Shown: piece by piece, positions 52,633 through 60,356 of the stretch
Layout: each line of letters opens with the position of its first letter
Numbering within the stretch: the stretch's first letter is position 1
Assembly: GCA_020853705.1 (NCBI GenBank)
Contig: JADYYK010000156.1
Span: 1 to 64,000, forward strand
Reading direction: 5' to 3'
From: Deltaproteobacteria bacterium
GTDB taxonomy: Bacteria; Myxococcota_A; Polyangia; Haliangiales; JADYYK01
DNA: 64,000 nucleotides
Translations under genes and position numbers: made by a program
Notes under the pieces: model-generated
Told to the model about the DNA's origin: nothing
Seen by the model: only the letters and a program-made list of their open reading frames with translations
The model's database searches: none

Positions 52633-53967
52633 ATGCGCTGGATGTGCTGGTTTGCGCGGATGTCCCCTGCGATGACGCTCGCGCTGGTCGCGGGCTGTGG
52701 TGGTGATGGCGGTGGGAACGGAACGAACAGCGCGCCGATTGCGGTGCTGGACGCGCCGGCGTTCGCGGCCATCGGAGAGGTGGTGCGGCTCGACGCCTCG
52801 CGCTCCAGCGATCCCGACGCCGCCGATGCTGGCAACGCCAGCGGGCAGATCGTCAGCTTCCGCTTCGTGCTCGCGGGCGGGGTCAACGATCGCGCGCTGG
52901 TCACCGCGTCACCCATCGTCAGCCACGTCTTCACGCGCACCGGCATGTTCGACGTCTGCGTCGATGTCACCGACGGCATGGGCCTGACCAGCACGCTGGC
53001 TTGCAAGCGGATCGCGGTGACCGCCACGCCGCGCGACGGCGGACCCGATGCTCGCATCACCGACGCTGGTCCTGACGCCCGCGTCACCGACGGCGGCCCC
53101 GATGCCCGCGTCACCGACGGCGGGCCCGATGCTCGCATCATCGACGGCGGACCCGACGCCCGCATCGTCGACGGCGGCCCGATGCCCGACGCCCGCATCA
53201 TCGACGGCGGCCCGATGCCCGACGCCCGCATCATCGACGGCGGCCCGATGCCCGATGCCCGCATCATCGACGCTGGCCCGACGCCGGATGCCCGCATCGT
53301 CGACGCCAGCGTGCCCGACACCGGGCGCCCCGACGCCGGTCCGCGGCCGCGCTACATCGAGACCGTGGTGCCCAACCAGTTCCGTGACGTGCGCAACATG
53401 CCGGGCACCTTCGATCTCGGGACCTTCCCCGACGACAACGGTCGGGTCATCCCGGTGCCGGGCGGCTTCCCCTACTGGGACTCCACCTTCATGCAGGTCG
53501 GCGTGGCCTCGAACGGCTACCTGGTGTTCGGCGCCAATCCCGAGCTGCGCGCCTTCAACAACACCACGCTGCCCAACCCGGCGCAGCCCAACAACGCGAT
53601 CTATGTCTTCTGGGACGACCTCACGCCCAAGACCGGCGGCGGCTCGACCGTCCACGCCCGCGTCGAGTTCATGCCCAACCCGCGCATGATCATCCAGTGG
53701 ACCAACTGGGCCTTCTTCCAGCCCACGCCGCAGAGCAACATGACCTTCCAGGTCGTGCTCAACCAGAACGGCGACATCGACTTCTTCTACCAGAGCCTGT
53801 CGCACCCGCCCAACCCGCGCCGCGCCACCGGCAACTCGGCGACCATTGGCCTCGAGAACGCCAACGGCACCCAGGCCGTGCTGCACTCGTTCCAGATGGG
53901 CGGCATGGCCGACCCCGGCGGCGTGGTGAGCACCATGACCGGCCTGCACTACCAGCGGCTGCCGTAG
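52633..53967 (+). CDS. lipoprotein with PKD-like domain, DGGPDAR repeats and nidogen-like domain
   Basis: 444 residues from the ATG at 52633. Lipobox VAGC (Cys about residue 22). Residues about 35-130 look like a PKD-type Ig fold (LDASRSSDPDAAD and VSHVFTRTGMFDVCVDVTDGMG). Then comes a tandem-repeat stalk (residues 135-223) and a C-terminal domain that recalls the NIDO/extracellular nidogen-like fold (YWDSTFMQVGVASNGYLVFGAN, NAIYVFWDDL, RMIIQWTNWAFF). It is a probable surface adhesin on a stalk. The facing gene encodes a C-type-lectin-like lipoprotein. Confidence 0.82.
   Translation: MRWMCWFARMSPAMTLALVAGCGGDGGGNGTNSAPIAVLDAPAFAAIGEVVRLDASRSSDPDAADAGNASGQIVSFRFVLAGGVNDRALVTASPIVSHVFTRTGMFDVCVDVTDGMGLTSTLACKRIAVTATPRDGGPDARITDAGPDARVTDGGPDARVTDGGPDARIIDGGPDARIVDGGPMPDARIIDGGPMPDARIIDGGPMPDARIIDAGPTPDARIVDASVPDTGRPDAGPRPRYIETVVPNQFRDVRNMPGTFDLGTFPDDNGRVIPVPGGFPYWDSTFMQVGVASNGYLVFGANPELRAFNNTTLPNPAQPNNAIYVFWDDLTPKTGGGSTVHARVEFMPNPRMIIQWTNWAFFQPTPQSNMTFQVVLNQNGDIDFFYQSLSHPPNPRRATGNSATIGLENANGTQAVLHSFQMGGMADPGGVVSTMTGLHYQRLP
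53035..53301 (+). repeat. in-frame tandem repeat coding for DGGPDAR units
   Basis: Five 27-base units (nine residues, DGGPDARxx type) are followed by four 33-base units (eleven residues, DGGPMPDARII type, the last one DAGPTPDARIV). All are in frame, so changes in copy number would only change the length of the stalk. Confidence 0.9.
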
Positions 53968-53980
53968 CGCCTGCCGCGCC

Positions 53981-54625
53981 TCAGTAGGTGCCGGCCCTGA
54001 CCTCGAGGCCGTCGCACTCACACACGTAGGCGTGAGGGATGTCGGAGCAGTCGGCGTCGTTGAACCGACCATTGCTGTAGCGCACCACGCAGTCCTCGCC
54101 GAAGAAGTCGTCGGGCTGGTTGCCCGACCAGGGCAAAAACGGCGTCGCGCCATTGACGGTCATGAAGCTGCCCTCGGTGATCCGGTCGCTGAGGCCGATC
54201 CAGAGCTCGCTGCTGGACAGCGCGCCGACGCGGGTGTTCTCGTCGTCGCCGTCGATCACGACCAGGTGGGCGCCGTCGGCCTCGCAGCTGTGCTCGGCGT
54301 CGACCCAGCCACGCGTGGTGGTCACCAGCTTGTACTTGGAGGTGCCCGAGGCGACATAGCCGACACAGCGCGCGGCGTCGGGGGGCGCGGCGTCGGGCGG
54401 CGTGGCGTCGACCAGGACGGTGGCGTCGTCGGGGGTCGCGCCGTCGGTCAGGGGGCCGCCGTCGTCGCCGCGGGCGTCGAGGCCCGAGCCGGCGTCGACC
54501 AGCACGTCGTCGTCCCCGCCCCGCCCGCCGAGGCCATTGGGATCGAAGGTGCACGCCGCCAGCGCGACCAGCGTCAAGTTCACCAGGCGACCCTTCCAGC
54601 GCATCGAGCCCATTCTATCAGACAT
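53981..54625 (-). CDS. lipoprotein with C-type-lectin-like domain
   Basis: 214 residues, start at 54625 (ATG codons at 54613 and 54604 are alternatives). Lipobox LAAC, then CTFDPNGL and a Asp/Ala/Gly/Pro spacer to about residue 85. The last 130 residues match the C-type lectin fold: SKYKLVTTTRGWVDAEHSCEADGAHLVVIDGDDEN, ELWIGLSDR, LPWSGNQPDD, EDCVVRY, FNDADCS and a final AYVCEC. The cysteines fit the expected disulfide pattern, and NQPDD/NDADC are the positions for calcium and sugar binding. It should bind a glycan or protein on the surface. Convergent with the repeat lipoprotein gene. Confidence 0.85.
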   Translation of the reverse strand: MSDRMGSMRWKGRLVNLTLVALAACTFDPNGLGGRGGDDDVLVDAGSGLDARGDDGGPLTDGATPDDATVLVDATPPDAAPPDAARCVGYVASGTSKYKLVTTTRGWVDAEHSCEADGAHLVVIDGDDENTRVGALSSSELWIGLSDRITEGSFMTVNGATPFLPWSGNQPDDFFGEDCVVRYSNGRFNDADCSDIPHAYVCECDGLEVRAGTY

Positions 54626-54851
54626 GTGAGCACGGTCGTTTTACCGGCTCTTTACGGAACTCCAGGGGCCCAACGGCGTCTCCTCGTCATTCCCCGATCG
54701 CGATCGCGCGCACTGCGCGAAGGGACTTTCTGGCACGCAGAGGTCGTTTGCGCACGTGATGCGTCGAACCAGCACACGCAAGCGGCGGTAACCCGCGGAA
54801 GAAAGCCCCCCACTCACGGTAGCAACTGACGCGCGCTGGAGCCCCCCCACC

Positions 54852-56798
54852 ATGAAGCTCGACAAGCTGGCCAAGCCCTCGAAGTCTCGCGCCCCCGAGG
54901 TCCCTTTGGGGACTGGCCCAGGGCGCTGGAAGCTGGCGGCGCTGTTCTTCGCTGCCACCACCATCGGCACCTCCGCGATGGCCTACCACTACGCCGGGGC
55001 CCATGGCGCGGGCAAGGCGGGCAAGGGGGTGGCGGCGCGCAGCAGCAAGGGCGGGCGTGGCGGCGCGAGCGGCGGCAGCAACGCGGTCAATCGCATGCGG
55101 AGCAACCTCGGTCAGCTGGGGGCGCTGCTCGACGGTGACCACGCCGCGACCGAGGACGAGCTCCTGGCGCAGCTGCGCACGGCGTCGCCGCTGATGGCGC
55201 AGAAGATCCTCGGTCAGCTGGCGCAGATCGGGACCGAGCGCTCCATCGACACCCTGAGCGAGCTGGCCTGGCGCGGACGCCCGCAGCTGCGCTACCAGAT
55301 CATCTCGACCATCGGGCAGATCGGCGGCGCACAGGCCACCATCGTGCTCAAGGACCTCATCGAGGGTGGTGACGCCGAGCAGCGTCAGGCCTCGGTGTCG
55401 GCGCTGGGCACGGTCGGGGGCCCGGAGGCGCAGGCGGTGCTGATCGGGATCGTGCAGAGCGGTGATCGGCAGCTGGCCTCGAACGCCGCCTATGCGCTGG
55501 CGGCGACCGGCAGTGACGAGGCGCGCCGGGTCCTGATGGAGAGCGTGCGCTCGGGGGCGGTGGCCACACGGTCGGCCGCGCTGGGCGCTCTGGGCCAGTT
55601 CGAGGATCCCGAGGTCGACGCCCTGCTGGCCGAGCTGGCCACCACGGGCAGCGCCGAGCTGCGCTCGATGGCCATCAACCAGCTGGCGCAGCACCACGGC
55701 CCGGGCACGGTCGGGCTGCTCAAGGGGATCCTGGGCACCGGGTCGGTGCGCGAGCGCGACTCCGCGATCTATGCGCTGGCGCAGATCGGCGACGACGAGG
55801 CCATCGCCACGCTGCTGGAGGCGGCCAAGGGTGACAACGGTCGGCTGCGCGCCAGCGCCCTGAGCGCGCTGGCCAACGTGGAGTCGCCCACGCCCGCGAT
55901 GCTGACCCTGATGCTCGACACCGTGAAGCAGGGCGGGCCGTCGGCGGCGCAGCTCCTGACGCCGCTGGCGCGCATGAACGACCCGGCCGCGACCAGGACG
56001 CTGCTCGACATGGTCAAGAGCGGCGACCCCAACCTGGCGTCCAGCGCGGCCTATGCGCTGGCGGGTCAGGGTTCGCGCGAGATGCAGCGCGGCCTGGCCG
56101 AGATCGCACAGAACGGCGCCACTCCGGCGGCGCGGCTGGCGGCGCTGCAGGCGCTGTCGGGTTCAGGTGCGACGGATGCGGCCTCGACCCGGATGATCGC
56201 GGGCCTGGTCAACGACAAGGATCCCAACATCGCGGCCACCGCGATCAACGCGCTGGCGCAGAGCGGCGACGAGGAGTCGCGAAAGGCCCTGCTGGCGGCG
56301 ACCAAGGCCGACAGCGTGCAGGTGCGGCAGGCCGCGCTGGGCGCGCTGGGCAACCTGGGGACCCCGGAGGCGACCCAGGCGCTGATCGAGGCCATGAAGG
56401 ACGGCGACCGCGGCGTGGCCAACCAGGCCATGTGGTCGCTGACGCAGATCGGATCGGACCAGGCGGCGGCGGCGGTGGTCGACGCCTACAAGGATGGCAG
56501 CGCGGAGGATCGCCGCAACATGGTGGGCGCGCTGACCCAGCTCGACACCAAGGAGACCCGCGCGCTGCTCAAGGACGCCGCACTGGACGGCGACGTCTAC
56601 GTGGCGCAGTCGGCGTGGGGCGCCCTGCTCTCGAGTGGCGACCCGCAGAACCTGGCCCTGGTGAAGCAGATCGCCGACAAGGGGCCGACCCCCGAGCTGC
56701 GCCAGGCCGCGCAGCAGACCGTGCAGTCGTACCAGCAGGGCGCCTATGGCTACTATGGCGAGGGCGAGTACTCGTACCGGGATCGGTACATCGACTGA
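54852..56798 (+). CDS. membrane-anchored HEAT-repeat protein
   Basis: 648 residues. Short basic N-terminus, one membrane helix at about 26-47 (WKLAALFFAATTIGTSAMAYHY), a Gly/Ser/Lys-rich linker (to about residue 85), then about 15 HEAT-like repeats running to about residue 625 (for example AVLIGIVQSGDRQLASNAAYALAATGSDEARRVL and TQALIEAMKDGDRGVANQAMWSLTQIG). It ends in a Tyr/Gly/Glu-rich tail (YGYYGEGEYSYRDRYID). The protein should lie outside the inner membrane and act as a scaffold. No partner is indicated by neighbours. A long palindrome lies 10 bases past the stop. Confidence 0.85.
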   Translation: MKLDKLAKPSKSRAPEVPLGTGPGRWKLAALFFAATTIGTSAMAYHYAGAHGAGKAGKGVAARSSKGGRGGASGGSNAVNRMRSNLGQLGALLDGDHAATEDELLAQLRTASPLMAQKILGQLAQIGTERSIDTLSELAWRGRPQLRYQIISTIGQIGGAQATIVLKDLIEGGDAEQRQASVSALGTVGGPEAQAVLIGIVQSGDRQLASNAAYALAATGSDEARRVLMESVRSGAVATRSAALGALGQFEDPEVDALLAELATTGSAELRSMAINQLAQHHGPGTVGLLKGILGTGSVRERDSAIYALAQIGDDEAIATLLEAAKGDNGRLRASALSALANVESPTPAMLTLMLDTVKQGGPSAAQLLTPLARMNDPAATRTLLDMVKSGDPNLASSAAYALAGQGSREMQRGLAEIAQNGATPAARLAALQALSGSGATDAASTRMIAGLVNDKDPNIAATAINALAQSGDEESRKALLAATKADSVQVRQAALGALGNLGTPEATQALIEAMKDGDRGVANQAMWSLTQIGSDQAAAAVVDAYKDGSAEDRRNMVGALTQLDTKETRALLKDAALDGDVYVAQSAWGALLSSGDPQNLALVKQIADKGPTPELRQAAQQTVQSYQQGAYGYYGEGEYSYRDRYID

Positions 56799-56807
56799 CC
56801 CGGAGGG

Positions 56808-56827
56808 CGCCTCAGAATTCTGAGGCG
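56808..56827. other. perfect 20-bp palindrome
   Basis: CGCCTCAGAA joined to TTCTGAGGCG. As RNA it would be an 8-bp stem with an AAUU loop, and as DNA a symmetric protein site. It is 10 bases after the HEAT gene stop and 109 bases before the next start. No T-run follows, so both a terminator and an operator role are open. Confidence 0.5.
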
Positions 56828-56935
56828 AAGCTCAGGAAATGATGAGCTGATCGGCTATCTGGCTTCTGGTTACGGGGGCTTATGGCTGGCCCTGTGATTG
56901 CTATGACGGAGCCCGGATCTCTATCCGGAGGACTC

Positions 56936-58225
56936 ATGCGTCGCAGCTGGCTGCTCGGCCCCGCGCTGTTGGCGGGTTTGGTGATGGCGGCGGACAACGC
57001 CCAGGCCTGTGGTGGCTGCTTCGCTCCGCCGGAGACGGTCACCGAGCTCGACAGCCACCGCATGGTGGTCGCGCTGTCGCCGACCCAGACCACGCTGTGG
57101 GACCAGATCCAGTACCAGGGCAACCCCAGCGAGTTCGTCTGGGTGCTGCCGGTGCCATCGGAGCAGACCGTGGTCGACCTGGCCGAGGGCTCGTTCTTCG
57201 ACCAGCTCGAGGAGCAGACCGCGCCGCGCATCTTCGCGCCGCCGTCGTCGAACCGCTTCGGCGGCTGCGGCCGCTTCGCCGGCGCGCCGACCGCGGACGC
57301 CTCCAACGGTGGCGGCCAGAGCGAGAACGTCATGGTCTTCCACCAGGGCGTGGTGGGGCCGTACCAGACCGCGACCATCGGCTCGCAGGATCCCTCGGCG
57401 CTGCGCAACTGGCTGATCTCGAACGGCTACTCGGTGCCCGAGAGCACGCTGCCGGTGATCGCGCACTATGTCGGCCTGGGCAACGTCTTCGTGGCGCTGA
57501 AGCTGCGCCCGAACGTCGGCATCCAGCAGATGCAGCCGGTGCGCGTGACCTACCCGGGCTACATGGCGCGCTTCCCGCTGAAGATGGTCGCGGTCGGCGC
57601 CGCCAGCGCGGTCAAGATCACGCTGTGGGTCATCTCGGAGCAGCGCACCCACGCCATGAACTTCCCCGATGCCCTGATCGACTTCAGCAAGCTGACCTGG
57701 GACTCGAGCAAGAACGCCTCGAACTACAGCGCGCTGTTCAATGACGCGGTGGCGCGCGCCGGGGGCCGCGGCTTCGTGACCGAGGCAGCGATGCCGCTGT
57801 CGAACCTGTACTTCTATGCCGTCAGCCCGGACGAGGATCCCACCGGCGATGTCACCGTCGCGCGCGCCGGGCAGCGGGCGCCCTACCTGACCCGGCTGCG
57901 CTCCACGCTGTACACCACCTACCTCGACCAGGACCTGATCCTGGCGCCGTCGGCGCAGACCGCCAACGTGCAGACCAACCACACCGCGGTGCTGGACCTG
58001 AACCCGCCCGCGCCGGTGGTGTGCCCGAACGACCCCACCACCCCGGCCAGCGGCCAGCCCTCGGTGCGCAACCCGTTCGCGCCCTGGGATGGCGAGGGCG
58101 GCAGCGCCGATCGCAGCGCCGGCTGCAGCACCAGCGCCGGTCACGGGCCGATGTCGGGGTTGACCCTCGGCTTGCTGCTGGTCGGTCTGGCCCTGGTCAT
58201 CGCGCGGCGTCGCCGGCGCGGCTGA
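56936..58225 (+). CDS. DUF2330 protein with MYXO-CTERM-type tail
   Basis: 429 residues from the ATG at 56936, with GGAGG seven bases before it. Signal peptide ends at AQA, just before CGGCF, the typical mature start of DUF2330 proteins. The domain continues with DSHRMVVALSPTQTTLWDQIQYQGNPSEFVWVLPVP and YPGYMARFPLKMVAVGAAS. The C-terminus is a sorting signal: GCSTS, a hydrophobic stretch (SGLTLGLLLVGLALVIA) and RRRRRG. This is the MYXO-CTERM plan, which is cut by a rhombosortase/myxosortase-like enzyme and leaves the protein lipidated or anchored in the outer membrane. Function of DUF2330 is unknown. Confidence 0.88.
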   Translation: MRRSWLLGPALLAGLVMAADNAQACGGCFAPPETVTELDSHRMVVALSPTQTTLWDQIQYQGNPSEFVWVLPVPSEQTVVDLAEGSFFDQLEEQTAPRIFAPPSSNRFGGCGRFAGAPTADASNGGGQSENVMVFHQGVVGPYQTATIGSQDPSALRNWLISNGYSVPESTLPVIAHYVGLGNVFVALKLRPNVGIQQMQPVRVTYPGYMARFPLKMVAVGAASAVKITLWVISEQRTHAMNFPDALIDFSKLTWDSSKNASNYSALFNDAVARAGGRGFVTEAAMPLSNLYFYAVSPDEDPTGDVTVARAGQRAPYLTRLRSTLYTTYLDQDLILAPSAQTANVQTNHTAVLDLNPPAPVVCPNDPTTPASGQPSVRNPFAPWDGEGGSADRSAGCSTSAGHGPMSGLTLGLLLVGLALVIARRRRRG

Positions 58226-58226
58226 G

Positions 58227-58952
58227 TCAGCCGAGCAAGCGCACCAGCGCGGGCGCGGCCACCAGCGTCGCGTCGTAGCCCTCGCCCTCCAGCCTGAGCG
58301 CCCCCGTCATCAGCACGCTGACCTCGCAGTCCCCGCTGGCGCGGGGGCTCGGCCCCTGCCCTGCCAGCGCGAAGCTCTGCCAGGTGCGCGGCGCTGGCGG
58401 TGTATCGGCGACCAGCGTGGCGGGCTCGCGCAGCACGGTGCGGCTGCCCTGGGTCACCAGCAGCGCCGCCTGGGTCGCGACCTCGAGCGTCAGCCCGTCG
58501 CCGCGTCGATACAGCCGCACGCTCACCGCCAGTGGCGCTCCGGCCGCCAGCGTGGGCGGCGCCGCGGTGTCGGCGCGCAGGCTGGCCACCGGCGAGCGCT
58601 GCCGCGCGCTGCAGCTCTTCCAGATCTCGGCCTCCAGCAGGTGCAGCAGCTCAGGCAGCCCCGAGCGCACGTGCATCACCGTGGTGTGGCTGCGCGCGCC
58701 GTCCGACACCGTCAGCGTGCGCGTGGTGGCGCCCGGCCAGGGCGTGCCGACCACCGCGGGTAGCTCGAAGGCCGCCGCCTCCAGCGCGGCCCGCTCCAGC
58801 GCCGCCGCCTGCTCGGCCCCCGGCAGCGCGCGCCACAACCCCAGCGGCAGCTCCAGCACCCCGCCCGGTTCGGCGCGCCACACCCGCAGCTCGGCGCCAT
58901 CCGCCGCGAGCCTGCAGCTCAGCCCAGGAGCGACGTAGTGGACGCGTAGCAT
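58227..58952 (-). CDS. protein of unknown function
   Basis: 241 residues. The stop lies 1 base after the preceding stop on the other strand. No signal peptide, no membrane helix. Ala/Leu/Arg-rich with segments LELPLGLWRALPGAEQAAALERAALEAAAFELPAVVG and ELLHLLEAEIWKSCSARQRSPVASL. It is not recognised. Its codon usage resembles the neighbours and the frame is clean. It lies upstream of two SpoIIE-type phosphatase genes on the other side of a 42-base gap, in the same direction, so it may be the last gene of that operon. Confidence 0.6.
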   Translation of the reverse strand: MLRVHYVAPGLSCRLAADGAELRVWRAEPGGVLELPLGLWRALPGAEQAAALERAALEAAAFELPAVVGTPWPGATTRTLTVSDGARSHTTVMHVRSGLPELLHLLEAEIWKSCSARQRSPVASLRADTAAPPTLAAGAPLAVSVRLYRRGDGLTLEVATQAALLVTQGSRTVLREPATLVADTPPAPRTWQSFALAGQGPSPRASGDCEVSVLMTGALRLEGEGYDATLVAAPALVRLLG

Positions 58953-58994
58953 CGCCTGTTCCCTGTGGCCTGTGGCCTGTCGCCTGTCACCTGT

Positions 58995-60356
58995 TCATCC
59001 TCGGATCAGCAGAAGGACCTCGTCGTCGCGCTGCGCCGCGCCGCCGCGCATCTGCGCGCAGGTCGCCAGCATGGTGGTCTTCAGCGTCACCGGAGACATC
59101 GCGGCGTGCTCCAGCATGGTCTTCTGCACCGCGCGCTCGGCGCGCTGGGGCGGGCGATCGGCGGCCGACCAGATGCCGTCGGTCAGCATGACCAGGGTGA
59201 CGCCGGGCTCCAGCATGGTCTCACCCACGGCATAGACCGGCTTCTCCTCCAGGCCCAGCGGCGGGCCGTGGACCGTCAGCGCCTCCAGGGTCGGCCTGGT
59301 CCCGGGCGCGGGCGCCGGCGACAGCTTGTAGGGGAACGCGTGGCCCGCGTTGACGTACCAGACCTTGCGCGTGCGCGGCTCGATGAGCAGCGCGGCGTAG
59401 GTCATCATGTGCGCCTTGGGGCCGCGGCCCGGGCGCCACAGCGCGCGCGACAGCGCCTGCGCCATGCGCGCCAGGTCGACGTCGTCGGGCGCCAGCGCAC
59501 GCAGCGCGTCAGCGCAGCCCTTGGCGATCGCGGTCACCATCGAGGCCCCGATCCCCTTGCCCAGCGCGTCACCGATGACGACCAGCAGGCGGCCGTCGGG
59601 GAAGTCGTAGAAGGTCCAGAACTCGCTGCCGCGCTCGGGCGCCAGCTTGACATGTGCGACGACCTCGACGCCGCCGCGCTCCAGCCGCTCGTCGGGCGGG
59701 ATGAGCGCGCTCTGCACGGTGCGCGCGAGGCCGACCTCCTGGCCCAGCGACAGCGTGCGCGCGGCGTCGAAGTGCAGCCGCACGTTGGCGGTCGCGGCCG
59801 CGGCCGGGGGCAGGATGGCGTCGAGCAGCTCGCGCTCGACGGCGGTCGGGCTGCGCCCCAGCTGCACCGCGGCCAGCGCCACCAGCTGGCCACGATGCAC
59901 CAGCGGCGCCAGCACCTCGGCGTCGTACTGCTTGGCCAGCGCGGTCAGCGGCAGGCGCATGGCGCCGAAGCGCGGGCTGCCGAGCTCGCTGGCGACGATG
60001 ATGCCGGGGTTGTGCTTGAGCCAGGCGAAGGCGCCGCGCGCCGAGTCGGGCGGTGACAGCGAGCCACCGGCGGGGGCGTCCAGGGGCTGGAAGGCGCCCT
60101 CGCGCTCGATCGAGGCCAGGATGATGACGTCCTGCGCGCCCAGGCCGGTGCGCAGCGCGTCGGCGAGCTCGGTCAGGACCTGGCGCTCGCTCTGCGCGGC
60201 CACCGCGGCGCCCACGAAGCGCGAGTGGGTGCCGTCGAGCTCGACGCGACGGGTGCGCGCCTTCTCCATGCGGCTGCGCCGCAGCAGCGCGGCGACCAGC
60301 AGGATGACGAGGGCCAGCGCTCCGCCGCCCGCGGCGGCGCCCGGGTTGAGCTTCAC
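58995..60356 (-). CDS. SpoIIE-type PP2C phosphatase with GAF-like domain, copy 1
   Basis: 453 residues starting at GTG 60356 (AGGAG directly before), overlapping the stop of the upstream phosphatase gene by 4 bases. N-terminal membrane helix (ALALVILLVAALLRR), then a GAF-like domain (about 45-215), then the PP2C/SpoIIE domain with VIGDALGKGIGASMVTAIAKG, NAGHAFPYKL, LTDGIWSA and a final QRDDEVLLLIRG as the metal sites. It should dephosphorylate a Ser/Thr-phosphoprotein, often an anti-sigma antagonist. No such partner is encoded in this window. Confidence 0.9.
   Translation of the reverse strand: MKLNPGAAAGGGALALVILLVAALLRRSRMEKARTRRVELDGTHSRFVGAAVAAQSERQVLTELADALRTGLGAQDVIILASIEREGAFQPLDAPAGGSLSPPDSARGAFAWLKHNPGIIVASELGSPRFGAMRLPLTALAKQYDAEVLAPLVHRGQLVALAAVQLGRSPTAVERELLDAILPPAAAATANVRLHFDAARTLSLGQEVGLARTVQSALIPPDERLERGGVEVVAHVKLAPERGSEFWTFYDFPDGRLLVVIGDALGKGIGASMVTAIAKGCADALRALAPDDVDLARMAQALSRALWRPGRGPKAHMMTYAALLIEPRTRKVWYVNAGHAFPYKLSPAPAPGTRPTLEALTVHGPPLGLEEKPVYAVGETMLEPGVTLVMLTDGIWSAADRPPQRAERAVQKTMLEHAAMSPVTLKTTMLATCAQMRGGAAQRDDEVLLLIRG

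Noticed and set aside
53035..53301. Possible CRISPR or intergenic repeat
   Set aside because: The units are multiples of three and lie in frame inside a lipoprotein gene.
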